Positions 1-12,500 of a stretch of 64,000 nucleotides of DNA are shown here, one piece after another (within the stretch, counting starts at the first letter, position 1; each line of letters starts with the position of its first letter). The stretch is from NCBI GenBank assembly GCA_029817715.1, contig JARUPY010000290.1:5580001-5644000 (forward strand), written 5' to 3'. A program made the translations under genes and the position numbers. This DNA comes from Melastoma dodecandrum (taxonomy: Eukaryota; Streptophyta; Magnoliopsida; Myrtales; Melastomataceae). Under the pieces are notes generated by a model. That model was not told where the DNA came from. It did no database searches and saw only the letters and a program-made list of their open reading frames with translations.

Positions 1-3000
1 CCTTCATTTCGTTATCAGGAGCTAAAGGCGCCTCATCTTCCTCCATAAAGACATCTTCAGTATCGGGCTTCCTAGATTCTGCCAAATTAAAAGGTCAAAC
101 ATTTTTAATTTTTTTCGGGTCTGTGCCAGTCATCACAGTCCTCCTTGTTCTAGCAATCTACCTGTTGCTGCAATTATTCTTCTGCTAGACCTATAAGGTC
201 GCATGCATTGAAATAATACGAAATTTAAAATCACTCAATAATTTAATTACAAGATTTGCAAACAATATTCAGCCCGGAACAGAAAAAAACCTAAGCAAAA
301 AGAAAATTGCATTTGAAGTCGGTTGAATTGAAAGCATGTAACCAAAGAAGATTCTGCAGGTTAAGAGAAACCACGAAGAAAGATCACTATAGAAAATAGA
401 ATATTGCCTGCCAAACAATTTAAGGAAATGCTAACACTAACAGGACTGGATCATTAACCTGCCTTCAAATAGTAGACCTGAAGTCGAAAGCAAATCTCCA
501 ATATATCTATCCGTTACTAATAAATTTCATCTGGCATCCACACAATTCAGTATGGAGTTACCTTCATTGAGTTGTAGACCCCAAACAAACTCTTCCATTT
601 CCGTAATGACGACGGTGTTTTCCTGGGCATCTCCAACTGCTGGGCTCTCATTGTTAGTGCTCTGAGTGGTAGCGGCAAGGAGTGCAATTGCTTTAGGACC
701 AGAGACACCGTCTTCATCTTTTTTCTTAAGAGCTAATTTTCTGGCTCTCTCGAGGGATTTGCGAAGGTCCTCCTCGTCGTCAGCAATAACAAGGGTTTCG
801 TCGTCTTCCGTTTTCACATGATGAATCTGTCCAGTCCTCAGTAGTCTCGATGCCTCCTCTGCTTTAGCATGAGCAGACTCATAAGCACTCCTCCTTTTTT
901 CTGCATCAATTCTATCTTGGTCTTGTTTAATAGCCTGCCTTCTCCCATCATTACGAGAACCCAGATCCCCAGCACCCAAACCAGAAGTTTTGGCTTCAGC
1001 TTCAAGGGCATCTAAATCTAACTTCTCTCTTTTCCTCAAGGATTTCTTTTTCTTAGGTTTCTTGAACTGTAGCATTTCCTCTTGCGTGTAGTAATCTGAT
1101 AAGACCTTTGTAGATGATGTGAGATCTTCAAATCTATCGGCTGTAGAACTGCCTTGCAACCTCTTCCTCAGCTGTCAAGTAAAATATGCAGAAAGTGAAC
1201 TCTTCTGGAACATTATATAACAAATCAACAATAAGAAAACACATTATATCTTGTCGGATCATTACCTCTTCTAATTTCCTTTCAGCTTCCCCAGTCAGAC
1301 GTCCACCTGCACCAAGGGTTATTCCCTGCAAAGATATTTGATGAGGAAAAGACAAATGAAGTACATTTGATAGAGAGTAAAGGAAAACAAATACTAACCT
1401 CATCACGAACTGGTTCATCATATTGGGGGAGCATCTTCTTCTCAGATCCAGGGTCATCATTAAACCTGAATGAACCAATTTAACTGAATCAAGTGCATGC
1501 CGAACAAAAAAAAAAAAAAAAAAAGAAATTCATACAAGATTCATAAGAGTAATAGCTCCTACTTATCGTCGTAGATCCCTGTTTTCTTCTTCGCTGATTT
1601 GTATGCATCGTCTCTCCTCTTTTGCTCTCCGATCTCAACATTCTCGAGCATGTCAACATCTGCACTCAAGAAGAGACAGAAGTGATTTCACCAGAACAGT
1701 AGACTAGATAACCATATGAAATCGGTAAGGTATGCCACCATGTTTACCTTCGTTAATGTCACCATTAGCAAGAATGTTTTGGTCTTTGAGTGTTAGGACA
1801 ACAGCACCACCTTCAATGACCTTATCAAGACCATCAAGTACTTTCACACCAGCAAGATCATCTGCACAAGAGTTGAAGATTGAGTCATATCAATACTACG
1901 CAAGGTTAGGAAAAACAGATACGGCGATGATTTTCCAGGAAACATTCTCATGTGGCCAAAGAGTAGGAAGAATACTAACGAGAATGACTCGGGGCTTCTG
2001 TTTCATCCTCCATATCTCCTTGGACCATATTATCCTAAAATAAACAGAAGTTACCATTGGGTAAATAAATCAATGCACACCAAGAGGACATACAGGTAAT
2101 AAAAGCTAACCTGCTCTTCAAATAATTTTGACCGCTGCAGGGCCTTCTCTTTTTCTGAAATTTTCTTCTCCTCGAGCTTACGACTTCTGCCAACCCATGC
2201 CAAAACTTCGGAAACTCCCTCGACCTCAGGTTTTTTCTTGAGACGCTCTTCTTTCGCCCTAAAAAGCAAAACACAGTCTGAGACCAAAATGGTCAAAGCA
2301 ATATCATAAAAATATCAAAACTAAAAAAAAAGTGATACATCATAAGCTTTCGGCCCAGCAATAAAGAAATGCAGAATGTTGTTTTCAAAACATTGGACAA
2401 TGAATAACATACATGTTCTCAAAATATCCATTAAAGCTCCAGATTAACAGTATTTTATATAATAGAAACAGAAAAACTTCACTTACTTTAATATGCGCTC
2501 CTCAAGCTCAGAGGTGGACAGGTGAGCAGCATCTGAAGCACTTTCAAGAGTTTGCCCACGCTTATCACCTCCACTGCCTGGTGAAGTGTCCAATCCCAGC
2601 CTACCATCAAGAAGTCTATTGTTGTCCAAGGCATCCCGGCTCATGCCAACGCCTTCTCTCTCCCGAAGATCCTCTCTGCCAACATCATTATCCACATCCC
2701 TATCACGACGGCTATTCTCTATCTTTTCCTCCGCCTTCCGATCCCTCTCCTTATCCCTGGACTTCTCCCTCTCCTTGTCCTTCAATCTATCCCTTTCCTT
2801 TTCTCGTTCCTTTTCTCTACCGCTCTTCTCCTTTCCTCTCTGTTTCCTATCATTCTCCCTATCACGTTCACGCTCTTTATCTCTGTGCCTATCGTGCTGA
2901 TCATGATCCCTCTCATTGTCTCTGCTCTTAGCATACTTTCCCCTTTCCTTTTCATACTCCTCCCTATCTTCCCTCCTCCTATCCTTGTCCCTTTCCTCTC

Positions 3001-3193
3001 TATCTCCCTTCCTTCTATCCCTGCTAGAAAACCTATCGTCCACTACCTCCCTCTCTTTCTCCTTACTACGGTAATCCTCCTCTCTCCGGCTTCCCTTCTT
3101 CCCGTCTCTACTCCTATATCTGCCCGAATCCTTCAACTTCTCACCGCCGCTCTCCTCAAAATCATTCCCCCAAGGGGAATCATCAATTTCCAT
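1..3193 (-). CDS. DOT2: DOT2/MDF, SART-1 family tri-snRNP splicing protein (5' part)
   Basis: SART-1/Snu66-type protein of the U4/U6.U5 tri-snRNP, needed for pre-mRNA splicing in the nucleus; the Arabidopsis homologue is DOT2/MDF. Coding exons on the minus strand: 2487-3193, 2111-2258, 1980-2034, 1748-1861, 1563-1659, 1399-1465, 1266-1325, 562-1171 and 1-78; the phases fit at every junction. The first ~230 residues are an RS/RD/KE-rich low-complexity arm. Conserved blocks follow: LAWVGRSRKLEEKK, GGAVVLTLKDQ, DVDMLENVEIGEQKRR, YDEPVRDEGITLGAGG, and EENTVV-like QENTVVITEMEEFVWGLQ. About 645 residues are present, and the C-terminal part lies beyond the left edge. ATG 3193 opens the long acidic/basic exon and matches the family start region. 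Identity rests on remembered alignment to the Arabidopsis protein. Confidence 0.93.
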
Positions 3194-3669
3194 CTCCTCA
3201 CAACGTCCACAAGACGATCACCAGCTACTCCCCGCTCGTTTGCTGTCAAGCAGTCAGCGAATGAAATCAAAAACCATTTCAGACCTAAAACTCGAAACAA
3301 GAACAAAAATCTCGTCGCCAGGGATTCGAATTACTCGCCGGAACAACGATCTCCAATATTCAAGAATCAACAACAGAAAGGAACAAAGGAAGAAGAAAAA
3401 CCCTAAGCTCAATACCTCAAATCTTCCTCGGGCGGGGCGGGAGCGGGACTGAACAGGTCGATTGCTCCCGGGTGGGCATAAGAGGCTCCTGGAGGATCCG
3501 AATTGGCGGACCCGGGTCATTGTATAGGCCCAATAGACCAGCCCATATATTTGGGCCGAATCTCCATGGGGGATTTCCAGGAAAAACATGTTATCCCCCC
3601 CCGCCCGACAATGAACTAGGTTTTCAGTTATTTCTCTATTCCTGTCTTTCTCTGTTTCTGGGTTAATTC

Positions 3670-4178
3670 ATGCAGAAGAAAGATAGTGGGAGTGGGAGAT
3701 CACCCACTCTGAACAGGAAGGTGGTGGAATCAGCAGCAAATCGAGGTGAAGGGAAAAATAGCTCCATTGAATGATTAATCCATCCTTTATTATCTTACCT
3801 GACTGCACTCATCCAGGGGCTAATCATACAGATATCCCGAAATCGGCGAAATCGAAGCTCTACGAGGTCTGTGCATCGAGGCATTGGAAGCCGCCTTCCT
3901 TCGACTGCTGCATCGTGCGAGGACCCATTCACTGTAGGAAGTTAGGTCATCGTTCTCTCTTAAGGGGCAAAAAAAAAAAATCAAAAACTTGGACTACTAC
4001 TACTTACATTGGTAAATGTGATTGTAGATTCGGTTATAAGGTCTCCGTGGCAGTGGAAGGGAAGGCGGCCGTGATCGTCGAGTGCTTTGGCGAGCTTAGG
4101 CACGCGAAGAAGGCAGCGGCAGAGCAAGCAGCCGAGGGAGTGCTCTGGTACCTGAAGCACCTGGGATACGCCACCTAG
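3670..4178 (+). CDS. Small single-domain double-stranded RNA-binding protein
   Basis: Predicted 116-residue protein from three exons: 3670-3745, 3817-3940 and 4028-4178. The introns are 71 and 87 bp, both GT-AG, and total coding length is 351 nt. Nearly the whole mature sequence is one dsRBD. The N-terminal helix is KSKLYEVCASRHWKPPSFDC, the middle strands run through CRKFGYKVSVAVEGKAAVIV, and the C-terminal helix carries the RNA-contacting motif HAKKAAAEQAAEGVLWYL. There is no RNase III or helicase domain, so it resembles the dsRBD of plant RNase III-like (RTL) proteins standing alone. It could bind dsRNA or small-RNA precursors, or regulate Dicer-like complexes, but that is inference. It is divergent from DOT2, with about 480 bp between the start codons. 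Confidence 0.72.
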
Positions 4179-4356
4179 GACTGAAGGGTGTTTGATAAAA
4201 TGCCAGAGCAGCAGTTCATGCTTGAAGGTTGACAGATAACAACAGTAGTTCTCTACGGCCTTCCACGTCCAAGAAAAACCAACTCTCTGCTAAGTTGCTA
4301 GTGTGTAATCGCATAATCTCTAATGCGAGGAAAGTATTTCCTAGTTAATCGAACAA

Positions 4357-4540
4357 TTGGAGGCAGGTGGACATGCAATACCTCGAGCACCGGATAGGGG
4401 AAAACGAGAGCACGCTCATACATCATTTCCGGCCAGACGACGTGGCCCCGAAGGATCCCTTTTTCATAATACTACAAGTATGACCGGGACAAATTCAAGT
4501 CAGACCAACACTCGAAAGATGCAGACAATAATTTACACGA
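4357..4540 (+). pseudogene. Relic of a GT61 glycosyltransferase 3' end
   Basis: About 180 bp strongly resembling the 3' end of the intact GT61 gene at 6970-7140. The shared words include MQYLE-R, NESTLI, HFRPDDV and PKDP, and blocks such as the stretch around 4412-4436 are nearly identical at DNA level. After the PKDP codons the frame is lost and a stop follows. A shifted frame continues as a YYKYDRDKFK-like string, which fits the family C-terminus. The rest of the gene is not visible upstream. It looks like the tail of a degraded tandem paralogue. Confidence 0.75.
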
Positions 4541-5608
4541 CAACATATGAAGAAGACTCCTCCACATGTATATCATTTTGTGCTGAAACATAATCGGAAC
4601 TGAACTCTTACATCAGCATCGACCCTGTAATAAAATGAAGGAGGAGCAAATACGAGACTTCAACTAATCAACCCTGCAAAAATTCAATAGATTAGTTAAA
4701 AAAAAACCTTAATTGACGACTAAAATCAGGGTGCGTTGGAATGTCAACCTCTGCTGAAAATGCCAATTGACGTCTCGTTTTAAACAAACACAGAAAGTGT
4801 TGTGGTCTGACTTCAATATGATTGATTGATTGATAGATTGATTGTTTTCTTCTTCTTCTTCAATCGTTTTTTTGTTTGGTTTGTTGGTGGGGGGTGGATG
4901 AAGCCAAATTGAGTAGGTAATTGCTGCTTTGATCAGCCTAAAGGCCAGTGGTTCAACTAGAGATCATATAATCACAATCATAAGCTAATGATTTCTTCCC
5001 TAACATCATAGTATTATACTTTTAATTCAACCCAAAGAAAAAGTCAACTATCACCTATTAAGGAGGTGATTATTAAATATCTTGGTATAAAACAATGTGT
5101 TGCCGACAGGAATAAAAAGGATGATGGCACATTTCCTTGATCAAGCCCCCCCCCCCCCAACAACCCCCCTACTTAAACCCACTCTTTTATATTATTACAT
5201 TCCTTACAGTAATAATTGAAGTTGTTGTAGGTGCATCCCCATTCCCAAAGCTCTCTCTCTCTCATTGGATCCGGCGCATAATTTTCTTTCTTTCTTCTTT
5301 TTGTATTGTGACATGTACCTATTAAACATACATAGTGTGATAAAATAAGAAGAATTTTGTCAATCAGTGTCCAAAAAAAGGGGGATCCAATTTTAGTCAG
5401 TCGGCTCCCCTCTCACAAGGACTAACAAGTCAAGTGTCGCTTTCCATCACGAAATAATTTATACTGAAAAAGCAAAAAGTGTGCAATGCTTGCTTTCAGT
5501 AAACATTGCAAATCCTTCTGTTCTCTGTTTTGTCAAGAACAGGAAGACAGGAATTCCCTCTCTGAGTCCCTACATCTTGTCAAGACATCCTTGTAAGTTT
5601 CTCAAACC
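4541..5608. other. Intergenic, upstream of the GT61 gene
   Basis: AT-rich DNA with a CTT-rich stretch near 4850, a poly-C run at about 5146-5158 and short CT repeats near 5250. No gene or element was recognised. The proximal part presumably holds the GT61 promoter; no convincing TATA box was chosen. Confidence 0.6.
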
Positions 5609-7199
5609 ATGATGTACAAGCACGGTAACGTATTTGCCAGGAGTTTTACTAGGCATGATCGGAAGAGGTTCGGATATGCGGCTGTCCTTTGCTGCTCTGT
5701 TGTCCTGCTCTGCCTCCTTGCCGCATTCTTTCATAACCTGGAGCATCTCCCGTGTAAGTTCGTGCTCTAGTCGTGTTCCGGTACACGGTGGTGTGAAGGA
5801 GTTCTAATTGGTGTCTCAATCTGTTTATCATGAAATCTTCTACGTACTACGAGGGATCTTTTAATTTTGGGCACGGGAGTTTATTTTATATTTTCGCTGC
5901 GCCCTAAAACTAACGGTATGCTCGTGTGGTGGTTTTGTAGTGCATTTGAAGGTGTCGACTGGGGAGGATGCCGGGTTGCTCGCGGTAGTTGAGGGGGTTG
6001 GTGGAGTGCCGCGAGGGATCATTACCGGGAAAGAAAGAGCTACAGAGGGAGATGAGCCGCTTTGCAGGATCACAGACTCGGGGCCCGATTTCTGCGATGT
6101 GCGTGGACAAGTCGGGGTACGCGGGAACTACTCAACTGTATTCTTGGTCTCCGCTCAAGAGGGTGAGGAGGTCGAATCATTTCGTGTTAGGCCTTACACG
6201 AGGAAAGGCAACCCCGAGGCAATGTCCAATGTCAGGGAATGGTCCATTCTGCCTGTGGCAGCTGATGCAGGGGAGATTCCTAGGTGCACAAGTTTCCATG
6301 GGATTCCGGCAGTCCTCTTCTCGGCCGGTGGGTTCGCAGGGAATTACTTCCATGACTATGCGGACATCTTCGTCCCTCTTTATCTGACTGCTCGAAGCTT
6401 CAAAGGTGAAGTCCTCTTCCTAGTGAGCGACATGAACCCATGGTGGTTCAGGAAATTCTCCAGAGTGTTGCAGAGCTTGTCAGATTATGACATCATCGAC
6501 ATTGACAAAGAGCAGGGGACTCACTGCTTCTCGAGGGTGATCATCGGGCTTCAGTACCACAAGGAACTCGTAATTGATCCCTCGAGGCCTCCACACCACT
6601 CTATGCATGATTTTAGGGCATTCCTGAGGAACACGTACTCTTTAAGACGAGATCACGCGATTGACCTCAAGGACGACAACAGAGGCAAGAGGCCCCGCCT
6701 CCTGATCGTATCGAGGAAACGGACACGGGCCTTCACAAATGTGGCCTCAATCACAGGAATGGCCGAGGACCTCGGCTACGAGGTCGTCATGGCGGAGCTA
6801 GACTACAATGTCTCAAGGAGTGCCGAGATCGTAAACTCCTGCGACGTCATGATGGGGGTACATGGTGCAGGACTCACCAACTTCCTCTTTCTCCCCAATC
6901 TCGCGGTGTTCATCCAGGTGGTTCCCTTTGGTGGGGTCGAGCCCCATGCGAGGTTGTGCTTCGGGGACCCTGCGAGGCAGATGGAAGTGCAGTACCTCGA
7001 GTACCGTATATCAGTTAACGAGAGCACGCTCATACAGCAATTTCGGCCAGACGACGTCGTCCTGAAGGATCCAGTTTCATACCACAAGCACGACTGGAAT
7101 AAATTCAAGTCTATCTACTTGGACCAACAGAATGTCGAACTTGATGTGAAAAGGTTCAGATCAACACTGGTGCAAGCAATGAATCTCTTGCAAATGTAA
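5609..7199 (+). CDS. GT61 family glycosyltransferase (XAT/XYXT-like xylan side-chain enzyme)
   Basis: Predicted 467-residue type II Golgi protein from exons 5609-5753 and 5941-7199, separated by a 187-bp GT-AG intron. A short basic cytosolic tail is followed by a signal anchor at about residues 20-42 (YAAVLCCSVVLLCLLAAFFH). The luminal GT61 domain carries CRITDSGPDFCDVRG, NYFHDYADIFVPLYL, FLVSDMNPWWFRKF and the hallmark MMGVHGAGLTNFLFLP block near residue 365. In plants this family adds xylosyl or arabinosyl residues to xylan; the acceptor and donor of this member cannot be read from sequence. Two ATGs lie in tandem at 5609 and 5612, and either could be used. A broken tandem relative lies 1 kb upstream. 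The family call is secure, the substrate is not. Confidence 0.9.
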
Positions 7200-8300
7200 A
7201 ATTTCTGCAATTTTTTTTAAAAATGAATCCACATCGATGTAAGTCCCACACCATTGAAATTCAAGCATCTTGAGCTTTCGTGTTGCTGCTCTAAATGACT
7301 GCATTTTCTTACAAGCCAATACAGCCCAGCAAAAAGTTTACTGTATATAGTCTAGCGGGCTATTCCTTTACAATCAATTAGTTTTATAGTAGAACTCAGT
7401 TGGACTTATACGCCGGGCTCGACGTATAGACTGGTTCGGTACGGTAACTTCACCGTTGCATTTCGACAACGAGCCTTCCGTCTTTTCTCCAAGTAGTACA
7501 ACACCAAGCAGGGGAACCGCATTTATCAAAATAGTTTTTCTCCTTAGAATGGGCCGTGCTGTGGAAAATACCTAAAGCCCAAACTAGAGGCCCAAATATT
7601 TAATTTCCAGGGCCCATTCGTCGGCCCTCTCGAAGACCTATTTGGAGGATGAAGAACAAATTGCGACAAACACAAAATCTTGAGATATTGAAGTTAGTCC
7701 AACAAAAATCGTTTTAGCCTCAGCTCGATTCTTAGCCTCTCCTTATGAAAAAAAATAATATGTATTTTAGAAAAAAAAGTTTTTTTTTTCCTCCCATATT
7801 CAGATTTATGTGTTTGGATGTGTTTCATATGAAATCAAACATGGCCTTGAAAAATGTTATTGGAAGGAATACACAAAAATATTGGTTTTTAGGTTTAGAC
7901 AAGAAGGATCGTTGCATCTCACGCTTCTAGTTAACAATATAGTAAACTACATGTCCATCATACCTATTGGTTGGTCCGTTAATAGTTTATTCCAGTGATC
8001 ATCAGCAAGTTTAGCTACTTACTTGGACATGCCCCTCTCGTCCGGAAATCATCGTATCAAGTCGATCTTTGAGTTTTTGTTGACATTAATGATAACATGA
8101 AATTTGGGGATTCAACGAGACGGCCTGCTAGGGCGTGGCACCGTTTATATCCACCGATGTTCATCGTGATCCAAGTACTTGTTAGTCTTTGTAGATATAT
8201 ATACCAGATTTGATGTGTTGGGGGAGGCAACTTGGAATAGTGAAATTTGTCTCGAGGATATTAATCTGTGTTATCAACATCGGCTACAAATAAAATCAAA
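7200..8300. other. Intergenic, 3' of GT61
   Basis: AT-rich DNA with several GGCCCA/TGGGCC-type words near 7550-7620. No coding exon, tRNA or complete transposon was recognised. Confidence 0.55.
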
Positions 8301-8894
8301 GGTAAAGAGTCTAATTTGTTGGTGAAGGGGGGCTCTTAGTGGCAAAGTGCCAAGGCACTGCAATGGCCTCCATCCAAAGCAGGAAAGGGCATCCTCCGAA
8401 ACTGGTCCCGAAAGCACCTAGGATATCCTGGTTTGACCTATACACCTGATCGTCACCTGCAGGGTGCCGAACGAAGGAAATTGTCGGCAGGCAGTGGAAA
8501 CCCACCAGGGTTGTTGTCGCCCTTGGTCCCTGATGTGGGATCACGGACTGGGCACAGAACATGATCCCTAATCAGAAATTCAATTGGTCATATTTCTAAT
8601 CCAGCTCAGAAGTGGAAATGAAAGGATAGGAATCGCACGAGCAAAAGAGAGCACATCAAAGCTGCAGAAACCTTGGTTACGCTGACCAATCAAGCAATTC
8701 AAGGGGAAGAGGGGAGAAAATAAGCTTAGAAATCAAGGAAATGATCAGAATCCAACCGTATCTCTGCAACCTGCGAATGCTCGCCGCAAAGTGGGACTCA
8801 ACACAAGCAAATCAAACAAAGGATAAGAGAGTCCCGCGAAGCTGCCCAAAAATCGATAAATGAATAACCCTAAACCTAGTAATTTAAGAGAGGT

Positions 8895-8915
8895 GATGAC
8901 AGAAGCATAGAGAGC
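8895..8915 (-). ncRNA. MIR157: miR157-3p (star strand)
   Basis: 3' arm partner, with the characteristic extra G that bulges opposite the guide (CTATGCTTC against GAAGATAG). Confidence 0.85.
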
Positions 8916-8987
8916 ACGAATGAAAAGAAATGCACCATAAAAGAAAACATCGATCGGGATTCACATCATCTTTGCAATTCCTCATCT

Positions 8988-9008
8988 GTGCTCTCTATCT
9001 TCTGTCAA
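8988..9008 (-). ncRNA. MIR157: Mature miR157-5p
   Basis: 21-nt mature guide with a 5' U, on the 5' arm of the hairpin. It starts TTGACAGAAGATAGAGAGCA and ends in C. Confidence 0.93.
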
Positions 9009-9499
9009 CAACCACAAAAATGTCTCCAACCAAACATTATATTTCTTTTTTAAAAGACCAACTCCCTCCCCCCAAAGCAACCACAAACCATCTGCATAAA
9101 ACCATTCCCAAAATTCAACCCCTGAAAAATATCCAACCCTAGAGACTGCACACCGGAACAAGATCTAAAACAGTGGAAAACTAAATTAAACTTGAAGGGA
9201 AAGAAACATAAAAAATAAAATAAAACCAATTTAGGTTATATAGGGGGGGGGGGGGACTGTAATCAAAGGATGGGGGTGAAAAGGTTTTCTTGAGGGGAAG
9301 AAAAGAGGAGTTTTAGAGATTTGGGATGTAAGAAGAGATAAAAAGGGAGGGGGGACTATAATCAAAGGAAGGGATGAAGGGTTTTGCTTTAAAGGGAAGA
9401 GAGGAGGTTTAGGGATTTGGTAAGTAAGAAGGAGATAGAAGGGACAGTTGTGTTTGGAGGGAGGGAGGGATGACCTCTAACATTGTGCCCAATGCCCTC

Positions 9500-9507
9500 T
9501 ATTTATA
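9500..9507 (-). promoter_or_regulatory. TATA box of the MIR157 primary transcript
   Basis: On the minus strand the sequence reads CCCTATAAATAGAGGGC, a textbook plant TATA box about 490 bp upstream of the hairpin. Transcription would be expected to begin near 9470. GA-rich leader DNA lies between the two. Confidence 0.65.
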
Positions 9508-9509
9508 GG

Positions 9510-12500
9510 GTTAAACAAAGGTGAATGTGGGGTGGGGGGAGGAGGGAAGGGTCACAAACAACTCAACCATACACTAAACCCAACTCCCATTTGGTGGTTT
9601 CATATAATCACAACTCCTCAGTTAGCAACAACACGACAATGTAATTAGCTCACACACATCCTAACAACACTTTTCTATCAAATTAATCTATATTCTTTCT
9701 TTCTCTTTGAATGATTATTTTCCAATAAAAAATCAGGTAAAGAACGATGAAATGATGGAGGGGATAAGGGAGAAGATGGCAAGTGTGGAGTTGATGCATC
9801 CTCCCTTATTTATTTATAAAGTAATAGTACAAAAAGGGGAAGAACTTTAACTTTACCCTCCTCCTCTCTTTTCTTCCCTTTTCTTTTCTCTGTCCCAAGT
9901 CTTTCGCCCTCATGCAAAGCAACCGCCTGTCAAAACCCTCACTCATTCCCCTCCCTTCACTCTATTTCACGAGACACTTACTGTTTTTTTTTTGTTCTCT
10001 TTTACTTGCTTCCCTCTTCTCATAATCCTTTTGTCCCCCCCTCGTTTCATGATATCAGTACATAAGAAAGGACGGTCAGTAACTTCCCTAACAACCCTAG
10101 ATTTCTTTCTTCTTCTCCTTCTTCTTCAGGTAAATTTTCACGGGGAAGACAATGTCCTCCCTGTCTCCCCCAACCCACAGAAAAAAGATCATCTCCTCAA
10201 GAAATTCGCGTTGGAACGACGTTCAAGCTTCGAGTAAGTCCGCCTCGTATGTTCTCGGTTTGTACTCGATGTACGCCCAAGACTCCAGTGTTGTTCTTCT
10301 TGGTGTTTTCTTATTTCTATGTTTCGTGTTCATAATGATGAATGATGTAGGTATACACCCACCATGTGCATATCCCGATCCCCCGCCATCAATCATGAAG
10401 CCGCAATTTTCCCAATTCGGAAGATATCCTGAGTAGCTCTGATTCCCAAACCACCCCCACTCTCTGAAATTGTTACTACACGCAGAGTGTATGTCCAAAA
10501 TGTGTGACCCCTCCAAGCACATGACAATGTATGGCCAGAACTCACGCCTTAGCAATAGATCAATGGAATAATAATGCCTTGGCAGGATATAAAAGGAAAG
10601 GAAAAAGGAAAAGGTTGATTCATAAAGATATTTCAAAACACTAGACGAAGTATGAATTTACCAAACACGTGAATCGGTTGTTACGCGGCCGAGTTCCGGC
10701 CGCAAGCATATGGTTATTGGACAAATCATGTTTGTTATGTGGCCCAGGAAAGGACTTTGCAGAAAGTGGGGGAAGAGTCATATTGAGTCTAAGAGGAGAC
10801 AGGCATTGAATTGGCCTTGAATTTAATGGGAGCAAGCCCTACTCCTCCTCTTGTGTGTAGAACTGGGGTAGAAGGACAACTTGCCCCCACACATTTTTTT
10901 CCAATTGAATTCTCGATCTTTATATAGCAAGATTTCAAGGGGATATGCATAGATCTAGAAAAAAGTAAAAAAAAAAAGAAGAGAAACAAAAAGGTCGTCC
11001 GAAACTACCGAGAACTGAAGTAAAAATCGAGCTGTTGCTCGAGCATAAGAAATCATCAACAACACTCTAGCAAAAAACTATGAAAGCCAGGCTTCTATCC
11101 GATCAAGACCCTCGTAGCCCACATGGGTGATTTCCCAAATGACGACGTTCTCCGCTAGTTAACATACGTGATTTGCGAAACATCGACGACACGAGGCCTG
11201 AATAAAGGGAGAAAAAAGTGAAGTTTCTTTTCTGTGCTTAAAGGATGTACCCCAGTTTCCTTTTAACAGAGGTTCTCACAATCACACCATTAACAATGGG
11301 TAAGAGTTATAATGTATCCACATTCTATTAAAGCCTCCCTATCTTTTCTTAGCAAATTCCCCATCTCAGGCAGCCCAGCTAGATGCATGTTTTTTGCAAC
11401 AAAAGAGTATAACCTTCTCAGAATGAGGCTCCCCCCTCCTCCCCCTCATGGACAAGTCTTACCAACAACACCCACATTCATAACATCTTCATTTTCCTTG
11501 TTTGCAAAATAAATTACTTGAATTCTTCATTTAATTTCTGGGTCCATCTTCTAACAACTGATGTCTCCCCATCTCCCTCCCTTGTCATTATCTTATTGCT
11601 ATTTTCCTCTCCTTTCCAGTTGGCCTGGAAAGGGATGGTAGTAGAACAAAATACTTACTTGGAAGAAGAAGAAGAGGAGGAGGAGTGGCTCTCTTTGTTT
11701 TCATTTGGGGGGTCTCCACCCAAGTACACATTATATCCTCATCTTCAGATTCTATCTCGTGGTGAGAATATCTGGAAAGAAAGGAACAGAGGGAAAATCG
11801 GACAGGATGTGTTTGTTTGCTTCCCCTCCCCTCCCCTCCCCAATGATGTGAAAACCAACCTCCTCTCTTTTGTAATTTTGTTTGTGATTGCCAAGAAGCA
11901 TGTAGAAGAAAAAAAAGGAAAGAAAAGGGAAAGGAGAAGAAGGTGGGAGGAGATATTCTTCCCAAAGCTGGGGGTACAAGTGCAACCCCCAACACTCATC
12001 CCTTATCCAAACACAACCCAACACTCACACACAAATATTCTCTCGCATCTCTATCTTCCTCCTCCTCTTTCGGCTTTGACGCCCTCGGGCGAATAAACTG
12101 TCCAGATCTCATAATATCTCTTTCATATGCCACGCACAAACACACTCCTTCTCTCCTCCTTTTGTTCTCTCGTTGTTGATCTTGGAAAATGATGGATTAA
12201 GCAAGCAAACGTAGTCAAATGATGATTGCTTTTTTGCACACGAGTCATTTGTATCATACGACCAATATGCTCTTTCATGTTCTGTTTTCCTTCCTCCATA
12301 CATAAGAGCTTTGTTCCATAAAAGGTTCGGTCTTTTTAACACCGAATTTCTTCCGGAGAGGCTTGGGAACACACCTTCCCTGCATATAACACTAATAAGG
12401 AAACTTTTTTGTAAGCATGGCATGCCTTCATCATATTAAGAAAAAACATCGTATTTGTAATTTTAGTTTATGATGTGTCTGTCGACCTCGGTGATGGGGA

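Larger units (their letters stand above)
8885..9015 (-). ncRNA. MIR157: MIR157 (miR156/157 family) precursor hairpin
   Basis: The minus strand carries a 21-nt 5p arm at 8988-9008 beginning TTGACAGAAGATAGAGAGCA. From memory it is identical over all 21 nt to Arabidopsis miR157a-c. About 70 nt downstream the 3p arm (8895-8915) reads GCTCTCTATGCTTCTGTCAT plus C, the usual miR157* type. The arms pair over about 20 bp with a single bulged G, and the loop-side sequences also pair partly. miR156/157 targets SPL transcription factors and controls juvenile-to-adult phase change. The precursor lies in GA/CT-rich, non-coding minus-strand sequence with a TATA box about 490 bp upstream. The primary transcript probably runs from about 9.47 kb to near 8.3 kb; those ends are inference. 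Confidence 0.93.

Noticed and set aside
2586..3406. Long plus-strand frames opposite the DOT2 first exon
   Set aside because: Ser/Leu-rich shadows of the RE/RD-repeat coding exon on the other strand.
10223..10636. Minus-strand 137-codon frame with protein-like stretches
   Set aside because: No recognised motif, no supporting exon or splice context; kept only as a note in the intergenic entry.
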